64,000 bases of DNA from assembly GCA_038501195.1 (NCBI GenBank), contig JBBPUQ010000001.1:5766001-5830000 (forward strand), written 5' to 3'. Origin of the DNA: Nemania diffusa. Lineage: Eukaryota; Ascomycota; Sordariomycetes; Xylariales; Xylariaceae. Each line of letters opens with the position of its first letter. Position 1 is the first letter of the stretch. A program made the position numbers and the translations under genes. The notes beneath the pieces are model-generated. The model saw only the letters and a list, made by a program, of their open reading frames with translations. It did not search any database and was not told where the DNA came from. Of the stretch, positions 21,856 to 32,858 are shown piece after piece.

Positions 21856-24751
21856 TCATATAATCTGGAAGCGACAGCGTGGGAAGGATGCCATCGGACT
21901 CGGCAAGTTCACCCCTCTGACAGCTGCTCGCGCAACTATTCGATGTCTCTGTGCTGCTTCTGAACTGCTGTCTTGGCTCTCTGGCTCCGAGTCCGATACC
22001 GCCCTGAGAACAAAATAGACACATACACCATCCAAAAGGCAGAGGGAGTCTCCTTGGCGGACTGGCGCAGTGGCGATTCCCAGCAACCCATTCTTTGTAA
22101 TGAAGTATGTCTTTCCAACAAGTTCTTTGAAACGGGCAGTGATAAGATCTCTAGCTTCTCTGGCCGGGTCGCTATCAGTCTCAAGATGTAGAGAAAAGAA
22201 TGCTATCACAGACTTCAACCCAACCTCGCTGCCTGCCTGGATCCCCTGAATTCTCCGGTGGATCTGATGTGCGAGCCCGAGGACAGTAGCAAACAAATCA
22301 GGGTCGCCTTCCTCCGCGATAATCCCCGTCTCATCGATGTCATCGACATTTATCCCGTCACAGAAAAGAGTAGTAGGAGTGACGAGCATTGGATTCAGTG
22401 GTTGTCTTTGAGACTCCTGGATCTTGTGGGCGTTGTCAAATAGAAATCCGTTCAAGGTGACCACAGATTTTCCATTTCTCGCCGCTCTATTGCTATGTAT
22501 ATCCGAGTCGCAGTAGCTGAAGTCTAACACCCAGGACGGGTGGGTGATAGCCTCGCTATCAGCCGTTGCAGAGCTTTTGTTAACCATCGTAGTAGAGTCG
22601 ATGAGTAAGCCCACATTCGCCGCTAGATTATAGTTTTGTTGAAAGTTAATACAACGAGCTGTTGCACATGCAAATGTCGTTTCATAATCTTCATTGTAGT
22701 CAATGCGAATAAGCTTTCCTAAGCAGTGAGGAAGAAGAGACTCTAGGGCGTAAATTTTGTCTCGTGGATCCGTGGCTCGGTACGCAGCCGTTTTTTCTAA
22801 TAGGTGGTATAGATCGATGACAGGAAAGGCATCGCTATGCCGCTGATGTGGGGGAAGCAGTAGCGGTTCACGAAAAGTTCCAACGCCCTTGCCTGCCCAA
22901 AACCTTACCATTTCCCATATTTCCTGTCTTCTTTCATCTAAAACTCCGAGTATTAGTATATATTGGGCTGATTGTTTGAACTGAACGCACTAAACATATA
23001 GCAATGCTATACTTTTAGCGCCCAATGTTGTATTACTGTTGAAAGAGCATTGAAATGGTATATGAAGGGCTGGGAAGGAATTACTCACCTTCACTTAGAT
23101 TGTTTAAAATTGGGCCGAGATGATGGCTGCGCTGGTCTTCACTCCAATTCTCAAAGTCATATGTGATGTTTTGAGCCGATTGCAGAATTTGGAATGTACA
23201 AGAATGACCTTGGAAAAGGACAATCGGCGGTGATTTAGCAAGTGCGGCTTCTTGCAATGTCCATATTCTCTCCCACCAAGCGCATGAGATTATGTGGCGT
23301 ATACACCAAAGGAGCATCAGAAACAGAGCCAATTGCCTCTCGCACCAAGGAGTTTCAGCGTCATTCGGATATTCCAGGAACTCGCGTAGAATGGATTCAA
23401 GGTCGAACTGATCTATTGTGGTCTCTCCAAAATTCTCAGGCAAGGGGGGTATGTATTCACGAGGTTGTGGTAGTTGCAAGTGGGCCTTCGTAAGATAGAT
23501 TATCGTTTTTTGTGCTTGTGAATAAATGTTTCTCATCAACCGCACTTGGCGAGTTTTTTCCTTGTTGTTTGCCTGGTTAATGCAAATTGCGTCGATCCAT
23601 ATGGTTCGAGAGGTTGTTGGATGTCGCAAGCTTCGAAGAATTTCGAGGAGATCTCTCGTGATAAAGAAACGCTGCGAATCAACGAGAATCTGTTCTTTGG
23701 GGAGCTCGTTTCCCCAAACGTACGATAGGGCTTCTGGGATGCCATCTTCTTTTATGCTGTGCACCTCTAGACTGCATTCAATATCATAGTCTCCAAAGCC
23801 GGGATTCAGCCTGAGGATTCGGGTCTGGTCTGTTGCGAGATCAAGTTCGGTTTGGTAGATAAAGTGAGAGTTGAATTGTCGATTTTCCAATGAATGAATT
23901 GCCTGTTTACTCGGTTTGGGCTCGCGGTTTTTAGTCTTGTCGTATAGGCGATGCAAAAGAGTAAGATAGGCTGATATTTTTCGCTGCAAAATGGACTCTT
24001 GGGCTGCGATGTCGAAGTCGAATACATCAAGAATCTCATATATTGCAGACCGGAGTATTTCGGCCATCGGTAATAGCTGAAAGAATCGATAACCCATAAC
24101 AGCGTCCCTATTTTTCATTTTAAAGAGAAAATCCAGATCAAGATCAATACCCGTGTAATGATCGTAGCCGTTATTAGAGAGAACAGAGTCGGTATCCAGA
24201 TTGTAGCAACACCTTTGAGGCTTCAATCTAAAGTTCTCATTTAGGAAATCTGCCATGGCCTCTTGCAAGTAGATGAACCGGCTGTCTCTTCGACATAGAT
24301 CTTTCAAAATTTCACCGACGACGCAGCAGACATGGCTCAGTTCTATTTGGAAAGCCTCGTCATTTACGTATATACGCAAAAGCTTTGATCGCGCCTCGTA
24401 AATCTTGCCAGGTGGGCGCAATCCACTGAATAGGAACCGCAGCTTAGCCCACTCGCCCCTTATGCGCATAAGATGGAGCAAGGACTGATCTGAGCATGAT
24501 CCATGAAGTTGGGACCCCGAATCAGCAGCCTCACTCTCTTCGGATACAGACGATTGACCCCGAGAAGGGGTAGAGTCACTAGGGGAGTTTCTAAGAGGAT
24601 AAAGACTATCAGCGGGATCTTGAGGCGGAGGAGGACTAGCGGAAGGACAATTCGTCTCGTCCTTGCGGTTGGGGGAACAGAAAACAGATTTGAGCCGGTC
24701 GCATTTGCGCCGGAAGAACTCAAGAGCATGAGGAATCCCGAGAGCTTCCAT
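21856..24751 (-). CDS. HET-domain protein, two exons, apparently intact
   Basis: Second heterokaryon-incompatibility-type protein of the window, probably cytoplasmic, role in non-self recognition inferred from the family. Exons are 24751-23089 and 22937-21856, with a 151-bp intron at 23088-22938 (donor GTGAGT, acceptor TTTTAG, TACTAATAC branch site near the acceptor), giving 914 residues. HET motifs: EALSYVWGNE near residue 345, TIWIDAICINQ near 387 and RIWTLQEAAL near 497. The N-terminal about 270 residues are polar and helical, not recognised. Exon 2 carries RATDPRDKIYALESLL, the conserved 'DPRDKIYA' element that follows HET cores, and ends with the usual GLLGIA...GDSLCLLDGV...VLRAV region. 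Unlike the HET gene at 5.2 kb it has no insertion or stop. It is transcribed divergently from the GFA gene. Confidence 0.9.
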
Positions 24752-25419
24752 TTGGCCGCCGCCACGCCTGGTGGTGACTGGTTGAGGTGCTGTTCCGGGG
24801 TTCTGCGAATGAGCTACGGTAGGAGGTGCATATATCGAGCTTTGTCTTGTACCAAACTCCTAAATCACGTTGTCTTGTGTTGTTTATTGTAGTCTCTCTT
24901 GTATTAGAAGCCTAGATATTGAATATCAACATTTGGTTCATGCGCACCCATTTAGAGCCTCCAACAGTGCCCAATACCTCCCTCGGGGGAAATGCGCTGG
25001 CATGCTTGGTGACTGAGCGTGGATTGCGTGTCACACCCCAGTTGAGGAGAGATTTCCAACCAGAGTACGTGTCCAGACATTTCAAAAGGCCTTATTTATA
25101 ATGCATATTGTACCTATGTTGCACGACACTTGATGCCGGCCGACATGATAGTTGAACTACAACTGCACGTCGGCATGGGTAGATATTCACCAATTATAAC
25201 CTAACCCATCCCAACTGTGCAGCCCCGGGTCTAAGCGATGGTTCACCTATCGGTGCCTAATTCGCCACCATGACGTGTAGCGAGCAACGAAGCTTGAAAT
25301 ATGCGACCAACCATCTTCACACCAAGCCATACACCCAATCCTCCTCATTCCGCAACAACAACCCCCCCACACATCCTCTAACAAAGCACATATCAAAAGC
25401 ACCACCCCCCCAAGACAAA
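24752..25419. other. Divergent promoter region
   Basis: Lies between the starts of the HET gene (-) and the GFA gene (+). The last 100 bases before 25420 are C- and CA-rich (CACCCCCCCAAGACAAA before the ATG), typical of a fungal 5' UTR. An in-frame ATG at 25270 would add 50 unconserved-looking residues and is not preferred. Confidence 0.5.
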
Positions 25420-26155
25420 ATGCCCCCCCTCCCCGGCGGCTGCGCCTGCGGCGCCGTCCGCTACACCCTCGCCCTCCCGGACCCGGGCTCGCAGGCGCGC
25501 ACGAGCCTCTGCCACTGCGGCGCGTGCAAGCGGTTCACGGGCGGCAACTACGGCATCACGACGCGCGTGCCGCGCGCCGCGTTCGCGCTCGAGCGCGGGC
25601 GGGAGGCGCTCCGCGTCCACGAGGGGGAGAATGCCGGCGGCGTGGTCATACACAGGGAGTTCTGCGGGGTTTGCGGGAGCGGGGTGCTTGAGTTTGGGGT
25701 ATGCTTGCTACCTGTTTCGTACTAAGTCAAGTCAAGTCAAGTAAAGTGAGGTGAAGTGAGATGAAGTGAGGTGAGGTAAAGTGAGGTGAAGGGGTTGTTG
25801 TGGAGGGAGGGGAGGTGGGGATGTGATAGGGTGAGTGTTATGAGATGAGCGAGACTGAAACTAACTAGATCTGCGAAATAGGAGAATGCCGGGGACAATA
25901 TCTATGTCTTTTACGGCACGTTGGACGACCATGCCCGGGGCCAGGTGGAGCCCAAGGGCGAGTTCTTCTGCAAGTTGAGGGATCCGTGGATGCCTGAGAT
26001 TGAAGGTAAGATACGCCCCTTTTCCCTTCCTGTCGCTTTGCTCTCGACTGTCAACTACTTGCTTGGTCTGGGAGGAACGGTTCTCCAGATGCCTTTGATA
26101 CGGGACTCACAGAACACATATAGGGATATTCCACAAAGACGAGATAAAAAATTAA
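25420..26155 (+). CDS. GFA / CENP-V-type zinc-binding protein, three exons
   Basis: Member of the glutathione-dependent formaldehyde-activating (GFA) fold family. These bind zinc through cysteines, and many fungal members have no proven substrate. Exons are 25420-25698, 25882-26005 and 26124-26155, giving 144 residues. Zinc-type cysteines: CAC (8, 10), CHCGAC (31, 33, 36) and FCGVC (82, 85), the normal order for the fold. Exon 2 gives NIYVFYGTLDD and EFFCKLRDPWMPEIE; exon 3 gives GIFHKDEIKN and the stop, matching the usual family C-terminus and so fixing both introns. Intron 1 (183 bp) is long for this locus and holds a run of GTCAA and GTGAGGTGAA repeats. The coding sequence of exon 1 is very GC-rich. 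It runs convergent to the next gene. Confidence 0.9.
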
Positions 26156-26693
26156 GGATTACTAGGGACTAGGAAAAGGGGGTTACGTAGCATGCCATGT
26201 CGATTCATTGTGTACCATTTATTTAAGAAACCAAACAGCTCCCGAAAGAAATTAACATAATCTATTCGGATGGGAGCGCATCTACGTGTGATATCGTGTC
26301 CATTCTCTACAGTAGCTCCCCTGAAAACCGTCTGCACTAGCCCGAATCTTCCCACCCAAGAAGACCCAAAGCGCAATCGCCATTTTGATCGAGTGTGTAA
26401 AGGAGCGGTCATGAATACAAAGGTATCATACAGAAGCAGTAGCAGCAAGTCCGAACCCGTGAGCATCGAATCATCAGATCATTACAAGAGTGTATATACA
26501 CCACCCCTTTTCGCGGGGTTTGAAAGGCAAATTCCAGGACATTGGTATTAGCCATGTCATAGGGTATCGAAGCGGCAGAACGAACGCCAGTTGCGCCGGT
26601 GGAAAGAATGATGAGAGACCAGCCCTACTACCGGAACACCACAGGTGGACCGGTGTCCTGATCGAAATACTTTTAGCACCGCTCTCCTCGTCA
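26156..26693. other. Convergent 3' regions
   Basis: The 3' flanks of two converging genes meet here. Short frames on both strands show no recognisable features. Confidence 0.5.
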
Positions 26694-28151
26694 TTACTCA
26701 CTTTCCCACGGGTCACCCCCGTGACCACCCTCATAGTCCGACTCTACCTCATACGTCGTGCCTAGGGCTTCCTTGCCCTGGCGGATCATGTCCTTGAGTC
26801 GGGAGTTGAAATCGTTAATACGTATGTCAGTCTCAATTTCTTCCTTAATTCGCTTCGCTGCTAGGTTTCTAGCTTTAGCGTCTAGTCGGGGACTGTTGTC
26901 GTGCATCTCGTGCAAGGATTCTCGTTTCTTCATCTTAATGGGGGAGATGGATGGGGCCGATACGGCGCTTTGGCTTCTTCGGTGGCTACGCTTGGAGTAC
27001 GGGCTAGGGCTCGGTATCCGAGACGGCTGCTCCACGAAGGGACTGGGAGACTGGGCTCGAGAGGGGATGGGAATCCGGCTGGGAGTCTGCGCCCTTATGA
27101 CGGGCGATGGGAGTGGGGATCGGGTTGAGGCAAAGCTTGCAGGCTCACGGCTCGAGATGGGGACAGCACTAGCGAGGCTCGGGCGGTTGGGAGGGTGGCG
27201 GTTGAAGTTGGGCGCGTTGAGGCGGCTTACGGGTTTGCTGATACGACGAACTAGCGATGGTGTTCCGGTGGTCGATCGTTGTACCGGGCGGCGCGACGAC
27301 GCTCGTGATGCAAGAGAGGGCTGCCGGCTCATGTTAGCTGGCTCATCAATCATGACCCAGTTCTTCCGCAGCTCATCAGTAGGTGTCCCATTTGAGATCT
27401 GCCTTCGCTTCGCTGCCGGCGGTGGCGTCGACTCTGGTGTCTCGCGCTCGTAGTAAAAGGGGGAGTAGTCGGACTGGGGGAGGGTTCCATAAAAAGGGCT
27501 GGTATCCCGGGTCGCTTGTTCCTCGGACATGTCGTAGCCGAGGCCGCCTCCAGCATAGAAACCACGAAAGGCGCCAGTCTTGCAGAATTCCCACACTCTA
27601 CCAACAACACCGCCGATGGTGCTAATCGCGAAGGATTTCCAGCCGCCCGAGTTTTCGGCGTCCGAGTCGAGTATCATGGGCCGCAGCGCCGGCGAGTCAA
27701 CATCGTCACGCGATCGCTTAGATCCAAGGGCACGCCTGTAGTCGATATCAGAATAAACGCTCTCCTCCATTTGTCCAAAGTCATTCTGCACAGCTCTGCT
27801 CGGGGTCTCTATTTGGCCGGCCAGCACATATCGGCCTTCTCTTCCATATGTGCCCATATCGAAATCGGAGCGGTCTTCCATCAGAGCATCTCTACCGAAA
27901 TGTCTGTCACCTGTCATTGCCCAGTCGCCTGTTCGTTTTCTCTTAGTGTTGTACATGGCTGCTGGTGATTCCGATTGTAGGCTACCCGTCGACTTCCCTA
28001 GGTATGTTGAGCTCGATACAGAAGGAGAGGTCGGGGGTCGAAAGAGACCGGGATGCACGCCTGAGAAGGGAGTGCCTCTGCCGCCGCCGCCACCGCTTGG
28101 TAGATCGAGATGAAATGTTCCAGACATAAGGATCTGGGGACTGTACGACAT
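26694..28151 (-). CDS. Ser/Pro/Arg-rich hypothetical protein, 485 residues
   Basis: Function not recognised. Single exon. Mostly low-complexity and probably disordered: Gly-rich near the start (LPSGGGGGRG), then many S/P/R motifs (IPIPSRAQSPSP, SRIPSPSPYSKR) over residues 270-410 that look like phosphorylation-rich sequence, with basic KRKR and KRSRDD stretches that could be nuclear signals. Two conserved-looking islands stand out: a compact hydrophobic/amphipathic segment near residues 170-200 (GWKSFAISTIGGVVGRVWEF, then CKTGAFRGFYAGGG) and a C-terminal helix (NDFNSRLKDMIRQGKEALGT). The first could be a membrane-contacting amphipathic helix, as in some nuclear-pore basket proteins, but this is only a guess. 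The open frame on the opposite strand (26758-27453) is a shadow of this repeat-rich sequence. Confidence 0.78.
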   Translation of the reverse strand: MSYSPQILMSGTFHLDLPSGGGGGRGTPFSGVHPGLFRPPTSPSVSSSTYLGKSTGSLQSESPAAMYNTKRKRTGDWAMTGDRHFGRDALMEDRSDFDMGTYGREGRYVLAGQIETPSRAVQNDFGQMEESVYSDIDYRRALGSKRSRDDVDSPALRPMILDSDAENSGGWKSFAISTIGGVVGRVWEFCKTGAFRGFYAGGGLGYDMSEEQATRDTSPFYGTLPQSDYSPFYYERETPESTPPPAAKRRQISNGTPTDELRKNWVMIDEPANMSRQPSLASRASSRRPVQRSTTGTPSLVRRISKPVSRLNAPNFNRHPPNRPSLASAVPISSREPASFASTRSPLPSPVIRAQTPSRIPIPSRAQSPSPFVEQPSRIPSPSPYSKRSHRRSQSAVSAPSISPIKMKKRESLHEMHDNSPRLDAKARNLAAKRIKEEIETDIRINDFNSRLKDMIRQGKEALGTTYEVESDYEGGHGGDPWESE

Positions 28152-29513
28152 TTCTACCGAAGTGCTTAGATGAACGAAGACTAGGAAGGGGGGGCGTGCT
28201 CGTGAGCTGAGAGTGAGAGTGTGGGACGTGAGGCACCAGGCTGACGGCAGACAATAGCGGTGGTGTGTAGCGTTGGCGTGGAGGATCGATCGTTATCGCT
28301 AAGTACTGTACGCTGTACAGGCTGTGCAGCCGAAGCTCGTGAATATGGGGGGCAGAGAGAACCTTGCATCAACCCTCCAACAAGCGCTCGATAAATATAT
28401 TAGAAGGAATAAAGTGCTTTTGGCTGTCGTCGGGCTCGTCACCGTCGCTTTTATTTACCAGTATTGATGATGTTTGGTTTTAGTGAGAGTTTGTTTGCTG
28501 CGCGGAGCAATCGTGGAGACTGTTGGCATGCGCGCGTGCGTGGTCTGATGGTCGATAACCGGTTTGAGTTTGTGTAGTATCGCTGGTGAACGCGATTGGT
28601 AGTTCGAGGTAGGCAGTCTCGTAGCTCGTGTAGGACTATTATCTAGTTTTATTCGATAGCTGGTTTCCTTGTACGATTGAAATGACTGTATAAGTGCCTC
28701 ATTCGAGTAGAAGGGGATGTGTGTAAAGCCAAGTAGAGTCGATGCTCGGTAGCCAGCTTCGATGCCCTTAAACACAGGGCCGCATGACCCAGATAGCGTG
28801 GTACCGACTAATGCGCGTAACCGTTGTGACGTCTAGTGAATGTCTTCCGAAAGCTTATTTAACACCGAGAAACCTCCCAAGTCGTGTACGAGTTGAAGCC
28901 ACGCCGAGGTAAGACACTAAAGATGGTGCAGTCATGTACAACCTCATTTAGGGAGTTGGACAAAGACTGGGTGGTTTGCGATGGACTGATGAAAAGGAGC
29001 TTTAATTGTTGTGGTTTCGTTGCTGGGTCAGCTTGGGGCGGGTAAGTGATAGTGTCAATAGCCTAGAGCGGAACTGGGGTCGCCGACGCCATAGGTACCT
29101 CCCTGCTGTGGGTATCCACTTTTCACATACTGCGTTAGGTAGCTGCCTTAGGTACTTGAGTACTAACCCACTGGCACGAATTTGGGTAGCATTGCGTAGC
29201 AGCCGTTGATACCTCTCCAACCAACCACGAGCTCGAAAATATTTTAACACGTGCACTATTACCATATACACAGTATTACCAGTGTTGTCTTACACGACGA
29301 CGGTCTTCTCATTTTCCTCAATTAAATCTGGGTATAGGTCTATGTATCCCCGGCACCTCTTGCGCGTCTAATGGACATGTCTAGGTAGTATTCGCTTTCC
29401 CTGCTGCACCATGACGTTGCAAGCAAACCCTGTATAGAATGTTGTGCATGTCCCCCGTGTAGATCAGCCAAACAGCTCGAGGCGATAGTCCGTCTGTCTT
29501 GCCATCGACCTCT
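28152..29513. other. Intergenic, 5' side of the hypothetical gene
   Basis: 1.36 kb between the 485-residue gene's start and the HD gene's stop. Frames of 60-106 codons on the - strand (28455-28775, 29002-29271) have no coding signature. I see nothing else of note. Confidence 0.5.
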
Positions 29514-30453
29514 TCACGAAGCCGCCTCGCCCTCCTTATTGTAGTACGCTTCCTGATCCTGCCGCTTTCCCGCCTCGACACCACCATCCACGCCCGCCTC
29601 GCCGTGCACATGCTCCTCGGCGCCCCAGAACGCCTCGCGCTCCTTGAGGATATCCTCGGCCCACGTCTTGATCTCGGGGAGCACGATCTTGGTGGCGACG
29701 TAGGCGAACTCGCCGAGGTCGAGCGCCTTGCTCGCGCGCTTCTCGTACTCCACCATCTGCGTCAACAGCTCCATCTTGTCGAGGTCGTGCACGAAGTGGC
29801 TATCCAGCGTCGCCGAGTCCTCGTACTCCTGCCAGATCGCGCGGATCTCCTGGCCTGCGAGCCCGCCGTAGACGGTCCCGAGCAGGTTCTTCGATATGTA
29901 GTCCATCGTCTCGGCCTCGCGGCGGCTCTTCTCGGGCTTCGCGACGCCGTCGACGGGGGTGATGTCGCCGACGATGGCTTCCGCCATGTCGTGGATCAGG
30001 CACATCTTCATGCACTTGAAGAGGTCGAGCTTCGGCGCGAGGGTTGGTGGGCAGAGCATGGTCATGAGAGACATGCGGTACATGTGGTCGGATATCGATT
30101 CGCCCCTGTAAGCATTGCTGTTAACTTCCACGCATTAATGGGTATGTTCGGTTATAGACTTAGAGTACCTGTCAATGCCAAAGCGCCTCCAGCCCTCCCG
30201 CTTATTCGTCTTTAATCTCTCGAGAGTGTGGAAGTAGGGGATGGGCGAGTCGGTACCCTCGGCGGGTACTGCTGCTGGAGGCAAGGTAGCCAACACCTTC
30301 TCTACCGACCATGGTCCGGTGATTTCGGGTGTTGTCACGATACCGGGATCTGGAGACAGACACTCTAGGTCAGTATTTGCACCCCGTGGGGAACGGGAGA
30401 GGGATAAGAGGTAACTGACCAGCGAAGCCTTTATTGCCAACTCCGGAGGACAT
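29514..30453 (-). CDS. HD-domain 5'-deoxynucleotidase (HDDC2/YfbR-like), three exons
   Basis: Predicted metal-dependent HD-domain phosphohydrolase; the family (human HDDC2, E. coli YfbR, yeast Ygk1) removes phosphate from deoxynucleoside 5'-monophosphates. Exons are 30453-30420, 30349-30169 and 30105-29514, giving 268 residues. The first exon codes only 11 complete codons and its splice (GTCAGT...CCAG, with a TACTGAC branch site) joins to DPGIVTTPEITGPW. The second intron is 63 bp. Metal ligands: H79 in SDHMYRM, H110-D111 in LIHDMAEAIVGD and D179/D181 in VHDLDKMELL, the standard H...HD...D order. The C-terminal 35 residues are polar and not conserved. An ATG at 30596 gives a longer open frame through the first intron but a much poorer N-terminus, so the small-exon model is preferred. 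Confidence 0.9.
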
Positions 30454-31454
30454 CTTGACGCTTGTGTTTGATCAACCTCCAGTAGAAATCCGCGTATTTT
30501 TTTGTAGCTTGTACTGCTGCAGAGCGAGAGACAATATTGCTGAGACTCTGGATCGAAGATATGAGTTGGAAGGGAGAGAAAAGGGTTGGAACCCAAGGAT
30601 TAGGCCCGTAGATATAAGTAGGTGGCACTGCGCCGACTTATTCTTTACCTGTGCTTGTGATTGTGCTTGTACCCCTTTCTACTTGTCTAGGAAAGAACAG
30701 GTATTGGGCTCGGGGCTTGACTTTTCCGTTTGTTAATCCAATTCACCGTGATGTGGGAGAGGCCGCTCAAAGGTCGCCGTAGTTTCTGGCTTCTTGGTGA
30801 CGATACCTACTTACCTACTACTTATCTGCTTGCTACTGTATATGTATATGCAAAGACCTTGACACCTTCCCCACTGAGGGGCTACTTAGATAGCGTAGCT
30901 GCATCTGCATTGATGCATTGATAGGAATTGCACATGTTGCTATTGGGTGATTATAACCCGCAGCCCCGGTGCCGGACTCCTTAGCATCAGGGACTGTCAG
31001 GGGCCTGAAGAGGTTGATTAGGCAGCGCATGTGCTGTGAGCATGGTAACTCTCAAGCCCCTTGCCATTGTATGTACAGTGATGTCAGCAAAAGCAGCGGT
31101 AATCACCTGAAAATTCCAGGCGGTCAGCCAGCTATGTCGGTATATAGTTGGACCCAATCATCTGGCCTAGAAAGATATTAGGTAGGTTTCACACCCTTAA
31201 AATATTATACTCGTGTATTTTGAAATAAAAGAGACAACTCTGCTCGTTTAGATAGGGCTGAGACATGCCATATAACCAGGTGGTAGATTGGCAGTTCTTT
31301 TAGACTGCGAAATTACGTTAAGCCTACATAACGTGTTTATCACATGGCTTCTTTGATCGTCACGGGACTGTGGAGAGGGGCTAGAACTTGGTGGGGCTAC
31401 CCCCCTCCTCGTTATAGTGAAATTTGTAAGCCCAACTATCAACCAACCACCCAA
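30454..31454. other. Intergenic, upstream of HD gene and tRNA
   Basis: No supported gene. Small frames (30434-30736, 30969-31181) overlap the HD gene or lack features. Confidence 0.5.
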
Positions 31455-31534
31455 TCCGAATTGGTGTAGTGGCTAACATTTGACGCTCTCATTCAAGTGC
31501 CGTCAAGCCCGGGGTTCGATTCCCCGATTCGGAG
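31455..31534 (+). tRNA. tRNA-Glu (CTC) with an 8-nt intron
   Basis: The 7-bp acceptor stem TCCGAAT/ATTCGGA is perfect, with discriminator G at 31534. A-box region TGGTGTAGTGGCTAAC, T arm CGGGG-TTCGATT-CCCCG with a consensus B box (GGTTCGATTCC). The anticodon stem TGACG/CGTCA closes a 15-nt loop. Taking CT before the anticodon, CTC at 31488-31490 and A after it leaves an extra 8 nt, TTCAAGTG (31492-31499), at the canonical 37/38 intron position. A T6 tract follows at once. Anticodon CTC reads GAG (Glu). Confidence 0.92.
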
Positions 31535-31537
31535 TTC

Positions 31538-31543
31538 TTTTTT
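31538..31543 (+). terminator. RNA polymerase III T-tract
   Basis: Six T residues four bases after the tRNA 3' end; standard Pol III termination signal. Confidence 0.85.
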
Positions 31544-31712
31544 CGTGATATTTTCTATGAAGTCGGTTATTATTATTTTTTTTTTGGTCTTTATATCTTC
31601 CATGTTCTGCCCTCCTGCACATAACCCTATGTAAACTCTGTAGGAACAAGGGGTAAAAACAAGCCTCCTATCTTACTTTTGACATAGTTGTATAATTATT
31701 ATTGAGTTTCGC

Positions 31713-32858
31713 TTATTTCAGTAATTCCAATATGAGTTTCTTGTTCTTCTCAATCGCCTCCATGATCTCACTAACACGGATATACTCGTCCTTACCGTGC
31801 GCGACACGTATCGAGCCCGGACCATAGAGCACTTTTCTATGGTCGCCACGTAATCTCGGTATGTCCGTGCCATAAGCCATCGGCTCGGCCTCGAAGCCCT
31901 CGAACTCCCACTGCAGCACCATCTCGGGGTACTGGAACTTGAAGTCGACCTCGACATCGGCGTGCTTATCTATGACCTCGCTCACAGTCTTCTTAATGCC
32001 CTCAATGTCCTTGGCGACGCGGATGCTACAGAGCGCCTTGGCTTCGGCGGCGAGGATGTTGTAGCCCACGCCGCCCTCGATCTTGCCGATGTTCAGCGTC
32101 GTCGGCCCCAGGAGGTCAGACACTGGCCACTCCACAGCCCCGAGGTCATTCATCGCGTTGAGCAGCAGCAGCGTCGCACTCTTGCCTAGGTGCGGGTATC
32201 CGGAATGGCTTCATGCATCCCTCATCCTAGTCAACATTTGCTCTCTATTTCTCGATCCCCACTCTCGGATGTGCATTGTAAGTGAATTCAGCAGCGTTAC
32301 TTACCAGGCTTTCCCGCGCGCGACGACCTCGAACACGAGGTTCCCCTTATGTCCCTTCGCGACCTTGCCCTCAGTCGGCTCAGCGAAGAGCCCAGCCTCC
32401 CACGCGAGCCCCATATCATTCGCAGCAATCATGCCCGGCCCCCCCTTCTCCTCGCCCACGACCCACAGGAAGCTCACGTCGCCCTCCTTCAACGCGCCCG
32501 CGGCGCGCAGCTCCTGCACCGCGAAGATCTGCGCCACCATGGGGCCCAGGTCATCGCAGGCCCCGCGCCCGCGCACCACGTCGCCGTCGTCGGAGATGCT
32601 GAACGGGATGTGCGGCGGCACCGTGTCCATGTGCGCCGTCACGAGCAGGCGCGCCTTGCGCGCCGCGCCCAGGTAGGCGTAGACGTTGTGCCGGGTGGAA
32701 GCGGGCGCGATGGGGATTCGTTCTGCCGTGAAGCCTAGGCTTTGGATGTAGGCTGCGAGATACTGCCCGATCTCGAGCTCCTTCTCGCTCGTGCTCTCGA
32801 TGTTCATGAGGGTCTTCAGGAGCGAGACGACCTCTTTTGAGTCGGTTTTAGTCGCCAT
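31713..32858 (-). CDS. M20-family metallopeptidase / deacylase, two exons
   Basis: Predicted cytosolic two-zinc hydrolase of the M20 family (acetylornithine deacetylase, succinyl-diaminopimelate desuccinylase, carboxypeptidase G2 and dipeptidases), acting on an amide or peptide bond; exact substrate unknown. Exons are 32858-32305 and 32208-31713, with a 96-bp intron (donor GTAAGT, acceptor GAAG), giving 349 residues. Metal and catalytic residues: H76 and D78 in TAHMDTVPP, bridging D102 in GRGACDDLG, general base E136 and metal E137 in VGEEKGG, and the late His in IRVAHGKDEY. The splice creates GKACHSGYPHLG, the conserved start of the dimerisation ('lid') domain, which confirms the intron. Start: ATG 32858 (MATKTDS); a longer upstream frame to 32948 includes poorly coding sequence. 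Confidence 0.9.

Noticed and set aside
26758..27453. 231-codon + strand frame
   Set aside because: Antisense shadow of the S/P/R-rich 485-residue gene; low-complexity translation.
29499..30215. 238-codon + strand frame rich in Leu, His and Arg
   Set aside because: Antisense shadow of the HD-domain gene, whose HD motifs and introns are on the - strand.
32083..32676. 197-codon + strand frame
   Set aside because: Antisense of the M20 peptidase exons and across its intron.
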